A stretch of DNA of 64,000 nt. Source: Endobacterium cereale. Lineage in GTDB: Bacteria; Pseudomonadota; Alphaproteobacteria; Rhizobiales; Rhizobiaceae. Made by a program: the position numbers and the translations under genes. Below the pieces are notes generated by a model that saw only the letters and a list, made by a program, of their open reading frames with translations, searched no databases and had not been told where the DNA came from. The stretch spans positions 62,001-126,000 of the forward strand of contig NZ_WIXI01000041.1 of the NCBI RefSeq assembly GCF_009617585.1, read 5' to 3'. Below are positions 8,077 to 16,640 of the stretch, one piece after another (positions within the stretch are counted from its first letter, which is position 1; each line of letters opens with the position of its first letter).

Positions 8077-8769
8077 ATGGCGGAAGCGTGCACAGCCAAG
8101 ACCGGTCGGCGTCAGGCTAAAGAACGACAGGACGTGCTCTTCGATCGCGAGCTCGAAGACTTGCCATCAGATCTGCGCTGGCGGGAATGGATGATGCGGG
8201 TGGAGGCGGTAATCTTTGCTTCTGCCGAACCCGTTAGCCGCGAGACGCTGGCGCGGGTGGTCGGAAAAGACTGCAGCATCGATCTGCTGATCGACGATCT
8301 TGTCGAGGAACTTCGGGACCGACCCTATGAACTGGTCTTGGTCGCCGGCGGTTGGCACCATCGAACGCGGCCGCGGTTCGCCGAGACGATCCGCGCGTCT
8401 TCGGCGCCGACGAGGGGAGGGGTGGCTGCGCTCTCGGAGTTCGAGGCGATGGTGCTGATGGCGGTGGGATATTTCCAGCCGGTCACTCGCGGCGAGCTTT
8501 CGAAAATATTTGGTAAGGAGGTCAGCCGCGACGTTATCGGTAACTTGCGGGCCGTGGGGTTCATCGGCTCTGGGCCGCGCAGCCCGACGCCGGGTGCGCC
8601 TTACACCTACGTGACCACCAAGCATTTCCTGTCCACGTTCGGCATGGAGACGCTACGGGATCTGCCGGACATCGAAGCGCTTGAGGACGCTGGCATGCTG
8701 GGCCAACTTGCGGCCCAAACCGGGGTCGCAGCGTTTGAGTTTGATGGAGCGAACGACGACATAGAGTGA
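8077..8769 (+). CDS. scpB: ScpB-like segregation and condensation protein
   Basis: A ~230-residue protein with the tandem winged-helix architecture of ScpB, the kleisin partner of SMC-ScpAB condensin. The first wing is WMMRVEAVIFASAEPVSRET to LVLVAGGWHHRTRP. The second covers ALSEFEAMVLMAVGYFQPVT to FLSTFGMETLRDLPD. In most genomes ScpB follows ScpA; here there is no ScpA, and the partner is DUF1403. The ATG at 8077 or the GTG at 8071, which overlaps the DUF1403 stop, could be the start. This is probably an accessory paralogue rather than the housekeeping ScpB. Confidence 0.85.
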   Translation: MAEACTAKTGRRQAKERQDVLFDRELEDLPSDLRWREWMMRVEAVIFASAEPVSRETLARVVGKDCSIDLLIDDLVEELRDRPYELVLVAGGWHHRTRPRFAETIRASSAPTRGGVAALSEFEAMVLMAVGYFQPVTRGELSKIFGKEVSRDVIGNLRAVGFIGSGPRSPTPGAPYTYVTTKHFLSTFGMETLRDLPDIEALEDAGMLGQLAAQTGVAAFEFDGANDDIE

Positions 8770-8797
8770 CGGTATGAGACGGGAGCAACTGTGACCG

Positions 8798-9184
8798 TTA
8801 GTTCGATATGGCTTGAGCTAATTCCAAAATCTGATGCCGGAGCCGTTTGGGAAGTTTCCAGTAAGACTTGTTCAGAGTGTGCCCTTCGCTTGTTTGTAGG
8901 AATCTGATAATCGGGTCTGCCGGGTCAATCGAGGCCCCATCGGCAATAGCAACTGGCTTAGCCTCTCCAAAAAAAGCTGAGACGTTAACGTTGAGGAGCG
9001 TTGCTATTTCCTGAAGGCGACTTGCACTAATTCGGTTAATGCCGCTCTCGTATTTCTGGATTTGTTGAAAAGTAAGCCCGAGCGCAGTTCCGAGAGAACT
9101 CTGGCTTATTCCTGCAAACTGCCGGAACTGGCGCAAGTTTTCGCCAACCGAGACGTCTATTGGGTTTGGTGATTTTTTTTGCAT
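8798..9184 (-). CDS. XRE-family helix-turn-helix regulator
   Basis: A 128-residue protein with an N-terminal Cro/CI-type HTH (residues ~12-70): VGENLRQFRQFAGISQSSLG, LTFQQIQKYESGINRISASR, LQEIATLLNVNVSAFFG. The C-terminal half (IIRFLQTSEGHTLNKSYWKL) is the dimer/effector region common to a large rhizobial regulator family. It converges on ScpB and could control the module or neighbouring genes. The XRE protein at 25329 belongs to the same family. Confidence 0.88.
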   Translation of the reverse strand: MQKKSPNPIDVSVGENLRQFRQFAGISQSSLGTALGLTFQQIQKYESGINRISASRLQEIATLLNVNVSAFFGEAKPVAIADGASIDPADPIIRFLQTSEGHTLNKSYWKLPKRLRHQILELAQAISN

Positions 9185-9356
9185 GCCAGTTTCCTCTTAC
9201 TCGGTTTTCATAGGGGGATGGGGCATGCCCGTGTCCCTGCATAGATGTTTCCGCGCTGCGCGCTCTTCTGGGAGAGTTCAAGTTTGCCCAATGAGGTTTA
9301 GCGGGCAGTTGACGAGGCGAACGAACGGCTGGCGACGGCATTGTGCTCCACAGGCA

Positions 9357-10304
9357 TCAGTTGATAAGCTCCACCGGTACCCAGACGGTGACGTTGAAGC
9401 CGATCGCAGGATCAAAGCTCTCCGGCGCCAGCAGAGCATTGCCATGTTCCTTTGCAAACCAGCGGGCGACATCAGCATTGTAGATCTCTTCCACGACCTC
9501 TTGAACTTTACCGGCAGCGGCCAGCACGCCGCCATGCGTCATCTTCGCCGTGTTGACATGCACCAGCTTGCGCTTGGCTGGTGAACCACCATCGGAGACC
9601 GCTACTGCCAGTCGTGCATGTCCATAGCTTTTGACGCGTACTTTCAGGCGGGGCGGGCGGTAGGCATCGAACTGGTCATTGATTTCAACGATGCGGGCAA
9701 TGACCTCCTCCTCGCTGATCTGCACCTGCGGCGCCACATCGGCAACGACATCGAGTTGATAGTCAAAATTCTGGCGTGTGATCTCTTCGGCATGATGGGC
9801 ATAGGCCAGATGTTTGACCGGCAGCGCTTTCAGCCAGCGCATGCGCTGCGCAATCGCCATTGACTTCGCCGCTTCCTCACCAAGGCGGCCGATTGAAAAG
9901 CTCTCGCGTTTCTGGCCCTCATTGGTCATCAGCGTCGCCTGCCAGACGTCACCCTCTTCGGTTTCGACCCGGCGCACGCCTGAGATGCCGCTCTTGTTGT
10001 TCTTGCGGATTTTTACCGCCTGTTCGAGATTGGTCGGCGGGGGCAGAGCGGTGATGATGGCATCACGATAAGCACGTGCCTGGGCATAGGCGGTATCCGA
10101 TGATCCGTAGATACTGTCCTTGAACAGCCGGACGATCTTTGTGCCACGGCGACGCAGTGCCACCGTCCAGCCACCGCCACGTCGTTCATTCGGCTCCTCG
10201 CGATTGAGCGCATAGGTGTCGGCGTCATCTGCGGGCGGCGCGATCGTTTGCCTGTCGTCTTTTTTTCTGGCCAAGTGTTCGTCCGCCTGCCTGCATTGCC
10301 TCAT
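9357..10304 (-). CDS. AP2/ERF-like DNA-binding domain protein divergent from vgrG
   Basis: About 315 residues from the ATG at 10304, which follows GGGGTGCGGG; a longer frame to 10376 exists. Residues ~45-85 (GGWTVALRRRGTKIVRLFKD) and ~105-165 (NNKSGISGVRRVE, then WQATLMTNEGQKRESFSIGR and AAKSMAIAQRMRWL) resemble two AP2/ERF-type beta-sheet DNA-binding domains, best known from plants but also found in bacterial homing endonucleases and phages. No HNH motif is visible. The C-terminal ~120 residues are unassigned. Because it is divergent from the T6SS cargo operon it may control it; that is inference. Confidence 0.65.
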   Translation of the reverse strand: MRQCRQADEHLARKKDDRQTIAPPADDADTYALNREEPNERRGGGWTVALRRRGTKIVRLFKDSIYGSSDTAYAQARAYRDAIITALPPPTNLEQAVKIRKNNKSGISGVRRVETEEGDVWQATLMTNEGQKRESFSIGRLGEEAAKSMAIAQRMRWLKALPVKHLAYAHHAEEITRQNFDYQLDVVADVAPQVQISEEEVIARIVEINDQFDAYRPPRLKVRVKSYGHARLAVAVSDGGSPAKRKLVHVNTAKMTHGGVLAAAGKVQEVVEEIYNADVARWFAKEHGNALLAPESFDPAIGFNVTVWVPVELIN

Positions 10305-10586
10305 CCCGCACCCCAAGCCGAAACCGGTTCGATCGAAGCGCGGCACCAAAGATGCCGGTCTCGCCGATTTTTGCAACAGACAATGCCCGCATTCCGCTGC
10401 AGCTTTTGCAACTGCTGGGTCCCGTAAATTCCCCCTATTTACAAATCGCCGCCCATTCAGGGTTGACCTGCCGCATCGCGGCTCTAGTTTTCGCCGCGAT
10501 TAAGACGTGCATTTTTTGGCATCACTGGTTTCCGCTTTCTGGTTCCCGTGGTGCTTTTCTTGGTTTTCAGATTGCCGGAGCCACTT

Positions 10587-12959
10587 ATGGACAATGCATC
10601 TTCTGCCGCCGATTTCATCCAGGCGAGCCGTATCCTGAAAATCAACTCGCCGCTGGGAGAAGATCAGCTTCTGCCCGAGCGCGTGACCATCGAGGAAGGC
10701 ATTTCCTCGCTGTTCGAGATCCGTCTCGTCGCCCGCACCAAGAAAGCGCAGATCAAGCCAGAAGAACTGATCGGCAGGCTGCTCGATGTCTCGGTGGAAG
10801 TGCAGCAGGGTGATGGCGAAGACGGCTCTGCCATCCGCCGCCCGTTCAACGGCCTTGTCACCCAGCTGAACGAAGGTCCGCCAATCACCCGCGGCCTGCG
10901 CTCCTATGCGATGGTACTGCGACCGCAGATGTGGCTGCTCACCCGCCGCTCCGATTGCCGCATCTGGATGGATAAGACCGCGGTGGAAATCGCCGAGATC
11001 CTGTTTTCCGAACATGGCATTCCGGCACCGGACACATCGGGCGTGATTACATCACCACCCAAACAGCATTACTCCGTTCAATGGAACGAGACGGATTTCG
11101 CTTATTTATCAAGGCGTTTCGAGGAAGACGGGCTATTCTACTGGTTCAGCCATGAGGATGGCAAGCACAAGCTTCATGTCGCCGACACCGCCAATGGCTG
11201 GCTTGGACCATCACCGTCCGCGCAGGGCGAGGGCAGGGTGCGCCTGGCTCAAGGATCGTCCGACCGCAACCACATTAACGAATGGGCACGACAGTTTTCT
11301 TACGTTCCAGGCCAACGTGCCGGCGCCGACTGGAATTTCGAGACGCCGCGCATGGTGCCGGGCACGATGACGCCGTCTCTAGTGCAGATGCCGGATGCCA
11401 CCAAGCGCGAGCTTTACGAATACCCGGCCCGTATCTCATCGGTGGCCGAGGCCGAGCGTGCTCAAAAACTGCGGTCGCAGGCGTCGGAAGCAGATCATGA
11501 CAGGGTTTATGGCGCCTCAACATCGCGCATCATTGAAACTGGCCGTCGTTTCACCCCTTACGAAGTCGCACATCCCGATCATGCTTATGACGAACATGTA
11601 GTCATCAAGTTGGTTCAGACGGTGGTTGATCGCTCCTACGAGACCAACAGTAACGAACCGGAATATCGCAACGAATTCGAAGCCGTGCCGTCCCGCGTGC
11701 CGATGACGCCGCACCGGGAAACAAAACGGCCGCGCATCGAGGGCACGCAGGTGGCGATCGTCGCGGGTCCCGAGGGTGAAGAAATCCATCCGGACCAGTA
11801 TGGCCGCATCAAGGTGTGGTTCCCGTGGGACCGCAAGGCCAAGAAGGACGGATCCGATACCTGCTGGGTGCGTGTCGCGCAAAGCTGGGCAGGTTCAACC
11901 TGGGGCGGGCAGGTCATTCCACGCATCGGCATGGAGGTGATGATTGCCTATGTTGATGGTGATCCGGACCGGCCGCTGGTGACCGGAGTCGTGCCCAACC
12001 CGAGCAATTCTGTTCCTTATGACTTGCCGGCCAATAAGACGCGCATGGTCATTCGCTCGAATACGCACAAGGGCCAAGGTTTCAACGAAATGTCCTTCGA
12101 AGACGAGGCGGGCAAGGAGAACATGTTCTTCCATGCCCAGAAGGATCAGACCATCAAAGTGCTTAACAACCGCAATAAACGGGTTGAAGCTCACGAAATT
12201 GAAAGCATCGGCCAAAACAGAAACGTCGATGTTGGCGGGAACCACCAGGAACGAGTGGCTGGAAACAGGACCCTTTCGGTCGGGGGCGGCGGATCTGCGC
12301 TCCTTGGCATACTAAGTTCTGTTGTCTCTGCTGGTGGCAAATTCATGCAAAAACATGCCAGCCAAACCGGAAGCGAAGGGGTGTCGAAATTCGCTAACGC
12401 TGTAGCGCAGGTGGGACAGGCTGCAGAGGCCATGAGTATGAACGCCAATACGGAGTTTAGCCAGGCAGCGAATCATCGAACTGTAGGTGGAACCGATCAA
12501 GCTTCAAAAGGTAGTTCGATAGGCGATTTGCTTTCCAATCTCTTGCCTGGATCGGGAGTGTTCAGCACCGTTATCGAGAAATTCAGGTCCGACACGGTCG
12601 GTCTTGCTCGTACCGAGCAGATTGGCCTCTACAAGAACACCGTCGTAGGCCACACCCAGACAACTTCCGTGGGCAAAATGAAAAAAGAACTGGTCGGGGA
12701 AACCTATGAAATGGAGGCCAAGCAGAGCATTTTCTCGCGCACAAAAAAATACACTCTGATGGCGAAGGAGAAAATGGTGATTGGTGGCCCAGGCGGCACG
12801 ATTACGATTGATGAGACCGGCGTAACGATCAAAGCCAAACACATCTGGCTGAAAAGTCCGCAACTCGATATCGAGAGCGGTTCTCCGGATGGTACGAACC
12901 TATCCTCGGAAAAGCCGTTTGTACAAGATTGTTCGGCGACCAGTGCGAAGACTTCGTGA
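10587..12959 (+). CDS. vgrG: Type VI secretion tip protein VgrG
   Basis: A 790-residue spike protein of the T6SS. Residues ~20-400 form the gp27-like base (PERVTIEEGISSLFEIRLVA, YSVQWNETDFAYLSRRFEED). The gp5-like OB fold follows (HPDQYGRIKVWFPWDRKAKK, SCWVRVAQ-type segment, RIGMEVMIAYVDGDPDRPLV). The C-terminal needle contains repeated beta-strand units (GLARTEQIGLYKNTVVGHTQ, DETGVTIKAKHIWL). The start at 10587 has CCGGAG at 10575-10580. No core T6SS genes (TssB/C, ClpV, IcmF) are in the window, so this is an orphan island. VgrG trimerises, is capped by PAAR, and delivers the effector encoded downstream. Confidence 0.95.
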   Translation: MDNASSAADFIQASRILKINSPLGEDQLLPERVTIEEGISSLFEIRLVARTKKAQIKPEELIGRLLDVSVEVQQGDGEDGSAIRRPFNGLVTQLNEGPPITRGLRSYAMVLRPQMWLLTRRSDCRIWMDKTAVEIAEILFSEHGIPAPDTSGVITSPPKQHYSVQWNETDFAYLSRRFEEDGLFYWFSHEDGKHKLHVADTANGWLGPSPSAQGEGRVRLAQGSSDRNHINEWARQFSYVPGQRAGADWNFETPRMVPGTMTPSLVQMPDATKRELYEYPARISSVAEAERAQKLRSQASEADHDRVYGASTSRIIETGRRFTPYEVAHPDHAYDEHVVIKLVQTVVDRSYETNSNEPEYRNEFEAVPSRVPMTPHRETKRPRIEGTQVAIVAGPEGEEIHPDQYGRIKVWFPWDRKAKKDGSDTCWVRVAQSWAGSTWGGQVIPRIGMEVMIAYVDGDPDRPLVTGVVPNPSNSVPYDLPANKTRMVIRSNTHKGQGFNEMSFEDEAGKENMFFHAQKDQTIKVLNNRNKRVEAHEIESIGQNRNVDVGGNHQERVAGNRTLSVGGGGSALLGILSSVVSAGGKFMQKHASQTGSEGVSKFANAVAQVGQAAEAMSMNANTEFSQAANHRTVGGTDQASKGSSIGDLLSNLLPGSGVFSTVIEKFRSDTVGLARTEQIGLYKNTVVGHTQTTSVGKMKKELVGETYEMEAKQSIFSRTKKYTLMAKEKMVIGGPGGTITIDETGVTIKAKHIWLKSPQLDIESGSPDGTNLSSEKPFVQDCSATSAKTS

Positions 12960-13041
12960 GAATTGGTCCATCTAACAATTCGCGCCACCGTTGACATGAT
13001 GACGCTGGCCTTCCTCAAAACGTCACACCGAGGCTCTCAGG

Positions 13042-14103
13042 ATGTCCGAGATATTCACGCAAGAGCAAAGAGCATTTATCGCACAGAATCTGATTGATGG
13101 AGTAGACCAGCTTTCCCAAGCCGGTGTCGAGCAGCACCATCTCTTTGCAATAATCGACGCCTCCCGCAATCCCAATGTCATCTCCACTGTGTTGCAGGCG
13201 ATGACTGACGAATGTGAGTGTCTCTACAGGGGACAGGCTCGCGAAAACCACGCTGATAGCTCGCCATGGCTTGTCAAAATCGGGTCCAATACGAGCACGT
13301 TGGACTGGATAATGGAGGAAGTTTATGGAACGCGAGGCTGCATATTTTTCACATCATCGAATTCGCTCGATTGGAACGCCAATCATTTCCGCAAATTCAT
13401 TAAGGTGAAAAACTCAGCGGGAGAGCTGATTTTCTTCCGCTTCTTCGACCCGCTGCTATTCAACGGTTTCGTTGATGTTTTTTCCCGCCAGCAGCGAGAA
13501 GCTTTTTTCGATGGTATCGGTACCGTATATGCGGAATTTAGCCGTTTCGTGCTCGTTGCGAACCGTTTGACCGATGAGGGGCAGCTGGAGCGTCTCACGA
13601 TTGTTGCGCCCGATTGGGATGGTCGTGACGAGCCGCCTTCTCCCTCACAGTTTCAGCCAGTCCCGCTACCGCAAATCGACATGAGCGGTTCGTCCGTCAG
13701 ACCTTATTTGACTTTTTCCCAGGCACAACTTGAGGCGCCCTACCTACGCAATCCGGTGCTGATGATCGATAGCGTGGTAAATTACCTGTTCGACTACTTC
13801 CCCGACAGTCGCAACCTGTTCACGCTATCGCACATGCAGATCATGGCGGAAGCCGCGCTAATCAAGGCTCGACATTACAAGATTTTCACCGAGGCGGAGA
13901 TATGTGCGTTCGCAGCACTGATGTGGCGCTTTTCTCCAAACTTCGACGATGTGCCGGCCCTCAAAAAAGTTCTCGTTCTGCCGGCTCCAGCAGAAGAAAG
14001 ACTGGAAATTCTCTACACACGGACGCCGCAACGGTATTGGAATGCCGCAGAGCGTGGACGAGACGAGGAGCATTGGGTGCGGATCATAGAGGAGGCGGCG
14101 TGA
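13042..14103 (+). CDS. DUF4123 T6SS effector adaptor (Tap/TEC type)
   Basis: A 353-residue cytoplasmic protein. The N-terminal half matches the DUF4123 chaperone/adaptor pattern: HLFAIIDASRNPNVISTVLQ, CLYRGQARENHADSSPWLVK, RGCIFFTSSNSLDWNANHFR, FFRFFDPLLFNGFVDVFS. Such adaptors load a specific effector onto VgrG and sit between the two genes, as here. The C-terminal ~130 residues are helical and not assigned; they probably hold the effector-specific region. It is followed after 6 bases by the effector gene. Confidence 0.88.
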   Translation: MSEIFTQEQRAFIAQNLIDGVDQLSQAGVEQHHLFAIIDASRNPNVISTVLQAMTDECECLYRGQARENHADSSPWLVKIGSNTSTLDWIMEEVYGTRGCIFFTSSNSLDWNANHFRKFIKVKNSAGELIFFRFFDPLLFNGFVDVFSRQQREAFFDGIGTVYAEFSRFVLVANRLTDEGQLERLTIVAPDWDGRDEPPSPSQFQPVPLPQIDMSGSSVRPYLTFSQAQLEAPYLRNPVLMIDSVVNYLFDYFPDSRNLFTLSHMQIMAEAALIKARHYKIFTEAEICAFAALMWRFSPNFDDVPALKKVLVLPAPAEERLEILYTRTPQRYWNAAERGRDEEHWVRIIEEAA

Positions 14104-14109
14104 CGGACC

Positions 14110-15018
14110 ATGTCTAATCACCTCGGAAGCGCAAAACGGACGATCGGATCCGATCCGGAATTTTTGAGCCTCAAAAGGCAGTTGGAGGGCATTCCGGGCG
14201 AGACCTTCAACTACATCAAGAATAATTTCACCGCCGGCGAAATTGCGCAGATGACGGCCGATGTCGCCGGCATCTTCGATCCCACGCCCGTCTCTGACGG
14301 CGCCGGCGCTCTGATCGGCTTGGCGCGCGGTGACTGGCTTTCGGTCGGTACCTCGCTACTGGGTATGGTTCCATATCTCGGCGATGCGGGCAAGGTCGGA
14401 AAATGGATTTCGCGTGGCGGCAAGTACATGCCGATCATCAACAAGCTGGCGAAGTACAGCAACATCAAACGGAAGATCGCCGTACTTTCTCAGACAAAGG
14501 CATTGCGGGCGACACGCAAGGAGATGTGGGAGAATTACCAACGCTACAAGCGCGGTGAGCGATGCGCAAAATGTGTTGAAGCCGCTAGAAAAATGAACCT
14601 GCCAGCTGGGGGACGATGGGCGGGCGAACCTGGCAACAGCAAGTGGTTCCCCGATGCAAATTCGAACCTGAAACCCGATATGCAGAAACTGATCAACGAC
14701 AAAGGCGGTGTCCCTTTTGTTGAAGGTATGCCGGACTATAGCAATTTTGCCGTGTCGCTTCCTGGAGGTGGCAAGACCATGCCATTCGAGATGACAAGAG
14801 GGAGCGGCGACATCCGAAAGAGTTTCACGCAGTATAAGGACATGCTTCAACAAACCGGAAAATACGACGAAGCGGCATTCGCCAGACTGACTGACACACA
14901 TACGTGGCATCACACGCCGGAAGGCATGCAACTCGTGCCCAAGGGGCTCCACAATCCGACGCAGGGAGGCCCGCCACATGTGGGAAGTCGAAGCTGGCTT
15001 GGATGGTCCGAATATTGA
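14110..15018 (+). CDS. T6SS polymorphic effector with C-terminal WHH-type HNH/Endo VII nuclease
   Basis: A 302-residue effector. Residues ~50-100 carry the pre-toxin linker common in polymorphic toxins (GIFDPTPVSDGAGALIGLAR, GDWLSVGTSLLGMVPYLGDA). The C-terminus is the toxin: HTWHHTPEGMQLVPKGLHN followed by HVGSRSW, the conserved WHH signature of the HNH/Endonuclease VII superfamily. The predicted activity is metal-dependent DNA cleavage in the recipient cell. There is no PAAR or Rhs repeat, so delivery depends on the adaptor and VgrG upstream. The immunity gene follows after 27 bases. Confidence 0.88.
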   Translation: MSNHLGSAKRTIGSDPEFLSLKRQLEGIPGETFNYIKNNFTAGEIAQMTADVAGIFDPTPVSDGAGALIGLARGDWLSVGTSLLGMVPYLGDAGKVGKWISRGGKYMPIINKLAKYSNIKRKIAVLSQTKALRATRKEMWENYQRYKRGERCAKCVEAARKMNLPAGGRWAGEPGNSKWFPDANSNLKPDMQKLINDKGGVPFVEGMPDYSNFAVSLPGGGKTMPFEMTRGSGDIRKSFTQYKDMLQQTGKYDEAAFARLTDTHTWHHTPEGMQLVPKGLHNPTQGGPPHVGSRSWLGWSEY

Positions 15019-15045
15019 AGGTTCTACGAATAACTGGAGGCACTC

Positions 15046-15594
15046 ATGTTTAAACTTCCCGAATATGCCAAGTCACGACAATCCTCGGCCAGCGCGGTCG
15101 AACTTGATCGGATCGAAAGCACGCTGTCCTGCAAACTTCCCGCGGATTACCGGGAGTTCCTTGAAACCTGCAATGGCGCCAGCATCAACATGCCCCCCGA
15201 CAACATGGGGGCGGCCGTACGGGTTGAGTGGCTGCGCAGCGAGGACCTTTCTGAAGCTGCGTTCGCTGAGGTTGCAGAATACGAGACGACTTATTTCATC
15301 GTCACTATCTGGCCTGTCGAGAATGTAATCTCCGAGATGGAACAGTTCTTTGTTCATGGCGATCAGTCTCTTGGCTTCCTGCCAAGACATTATCTGCCAA
15401 TCTCCCACGACAACGGGGGCTCTGATTACGTTATCGATATCTCGGATGGTCCCCAGCGCGGATATGTTTACCTCTGGCCAGTTAACATGAATGTGTCTTT
15501 TGGTGGAACGCACAATGAACACATCGGCTTCGTGGCCAAGAGTTTTACGGAGTTCGTTACTGAGAAGATTATTCCTCCACCCGAGGACTGGTGA
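15046..15594 (+). CDS. SUKH (SMI1/KNR4) family immunity protein
   Basis: A 182-residue protein with the SUKH fold: AVELDRIESTLSCKLPADYR, EFLETCNGASINMPPDNMG, FLPRHYLPISHDNGGSDYVI, and a C-terminal FGGTHNEHIGFVAKSFTEFV. SUKH proteins are the commonest immunity proteins for nuclease toxins with HNH/Endo VII folds. Its place directly after the WHH effector makes it the cognate antidote. It lacks a signal peptide, as expected for protection against a cytoplasmic nuclease. Its stop overlaps the next gene's ATG (TGATG). Confidence 0.88.
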   Translation: MFKLPEYAKSRQSSASAVELDRIESTLSCKLPADYREFLETCNGASINMPPDNMGAAVRVEWLRSEDLSEAAFAEVAEYETTYFIVTIWPVENVISEMEQFFVHGDQSLGFLPRHYLPISHDNGGSDYVIDISDGPQRGYVYLWPVNMNVSFGGTHNEHIGFVAKSFTEFVTEKIIPPPEDW

Positions 15595-16328
15595 TGCCAG
15601 TTGATCTAAAACAGCTAGAAAAACACGAAGCCGTATCAAGACACCAATGGCCGCAGGCACTGATCCTACAGGCCGAGGATTGTTTGGCTGACCTGTCCCT
15701 TTCCATGCAGGACCGTCGGTCATTGGCTGACGGTGAGAAGCCTGTGGCCATTGCAAGACAACTTGAAACACTGGCGGCAGAACACGACGGCATCTTCATG
15801 AAAGTGTGCGGTTTCAGCTGGAAAGGCACGCGAATTTTTGAGCTTACCGATGGCAAGATTGCGGATCGGTTGGATGTCGACCTCTATTTTTCCGACGTGC
15901 CATTGCGGATATCACGGCTGCTGTCCAGCGCGCCTCCAGATCGCTATCCTGGGCGCCTCGAGATTTATAAATGGCGTGCCATCGATCCCGCATCAGAGTT
16001 TCGCGTTTTCATGCAAGATCGGAGGGTGGTCGGCGCCTCGCAATATCATGACAATGGGCAATTCACCGAAATCTATTCAAACCTGGCAGAGATCCACGTC
16101 GCGCTTTCCCGATTTGGCGTTTGGCTGCAGGATAACTGTCACGTTGATGATGTAGCAGCCGACGTGGTGATTGAAGGAGCCGTGAACAATTGGAATGTCC
16201 GGCTCATAGAGCTTAATCCTTTGCATCATGGGACAGGACGCTGCCTGTTTCCATTACCCCGGTTCGACGGCATGCTGCGATTTCGTGGCGAAGCAGGTAA
16301 GGTGCTGGGTGTGCCACTCAATGTTTAA
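15594..16328 (+). CDS. CDC123/D123-like ATP-grasp protein in the T6SS island
   Basis: About 244 residues. The C-terminal two thirds resemble the CDC123 (D123) family of divergent ATP-grasp enzymes: RLEIYKWRAIDPASEFRVFM, a basic VVGASQYHDNGQF segment, and VRLIELNPLHHGTGRCLF. The family normally has E-F-R, Q/R and D/E-x-N metal/ATP ligands at these places, and EFR and ELNP are both visible. Eukaryotic CDC123 assembles eIF2; bacterial members are thought to modify proteins. It is translationally coupled to the immunity gene and precedes PAAR. It could be a second immunity factor, a modifier of the effector, or a second toxin. ATG 15594 is used; a GTG at 15591 is also in frame. Confidence 0.7.
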   Translation: MPVDLKQLEKHEAVSRHQWPQALILQAEDCLADLSLSMQDRRSLADGEKPVAIARQLETLAAEHDGIFMKVCGFSWKGTRIFELTDGKIADRLDVDLYFSDVPLRISRLLSSAPPDRYPGRLEIYKWRAIDPASEFRVFMQDRRVVGASQYHDNGQFTEIYSNLAEIHVALSRFGVWLQDNCHVDDVAADVVIEGAVNNWNVRLIELNPLHHGTGRCLFPLPRFDGMLRFRGEAGKVLGVPLNV

Positions 16329-16343
16329 TGAAGGGATCAAAGC

Positions 16344-16640
16344 ATGGGAATGCCCATCGCCGTGATTGGTAACAATCATGTTTGTCCTCAAATCGATCCT
16401 GGTCCTAAGCCGCATGTGGGAGGACCAGTGGTTACCGGCCAAGCACAGGTCAGAGTAAATGGTATCTCTGTGGCAGTTGTTGGTGACAGAACACTTTGTG
16501 TTGGCGCTGGCTGCGTAGACCCCATCACCGCCGGATCCAGAATCGCACGCATAAACGGAAAAGCTATCGCACGAATTGGAGATCCTACGTCTCACGGCGG
16601 CAAAATTGTGCAAGGCGTACCCACAGTGAGGGTTGATTAG
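16344..16640 (+). CDS. PAAR-domain T6SS spike tip protein
   Basis: A 98-residue stand-alone PAAR protein. Repeated beta-hairpin elements are seen in MPIAVIGNNHVC, GGPVVTGQAQVRVNGIS, AVVGDRTLCVGAGCVDPITA and IARIGDPTSHGGKIVQG. His and Cys at the turns would bind the Zn that sharpens the VgrG tip. It closes the cargo operon, 15 bases after the CDC123-like gene. Confidence 0.92.
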   Translation: MGMPIAVIGNNHVCPQIDPGPKPHVGGPVVTGQAQVRVNGISVAVVGDRTLCVGAGCVDPITAGSRIARINGKAIARIGDPTSHGGKIVQGVPTVRVD

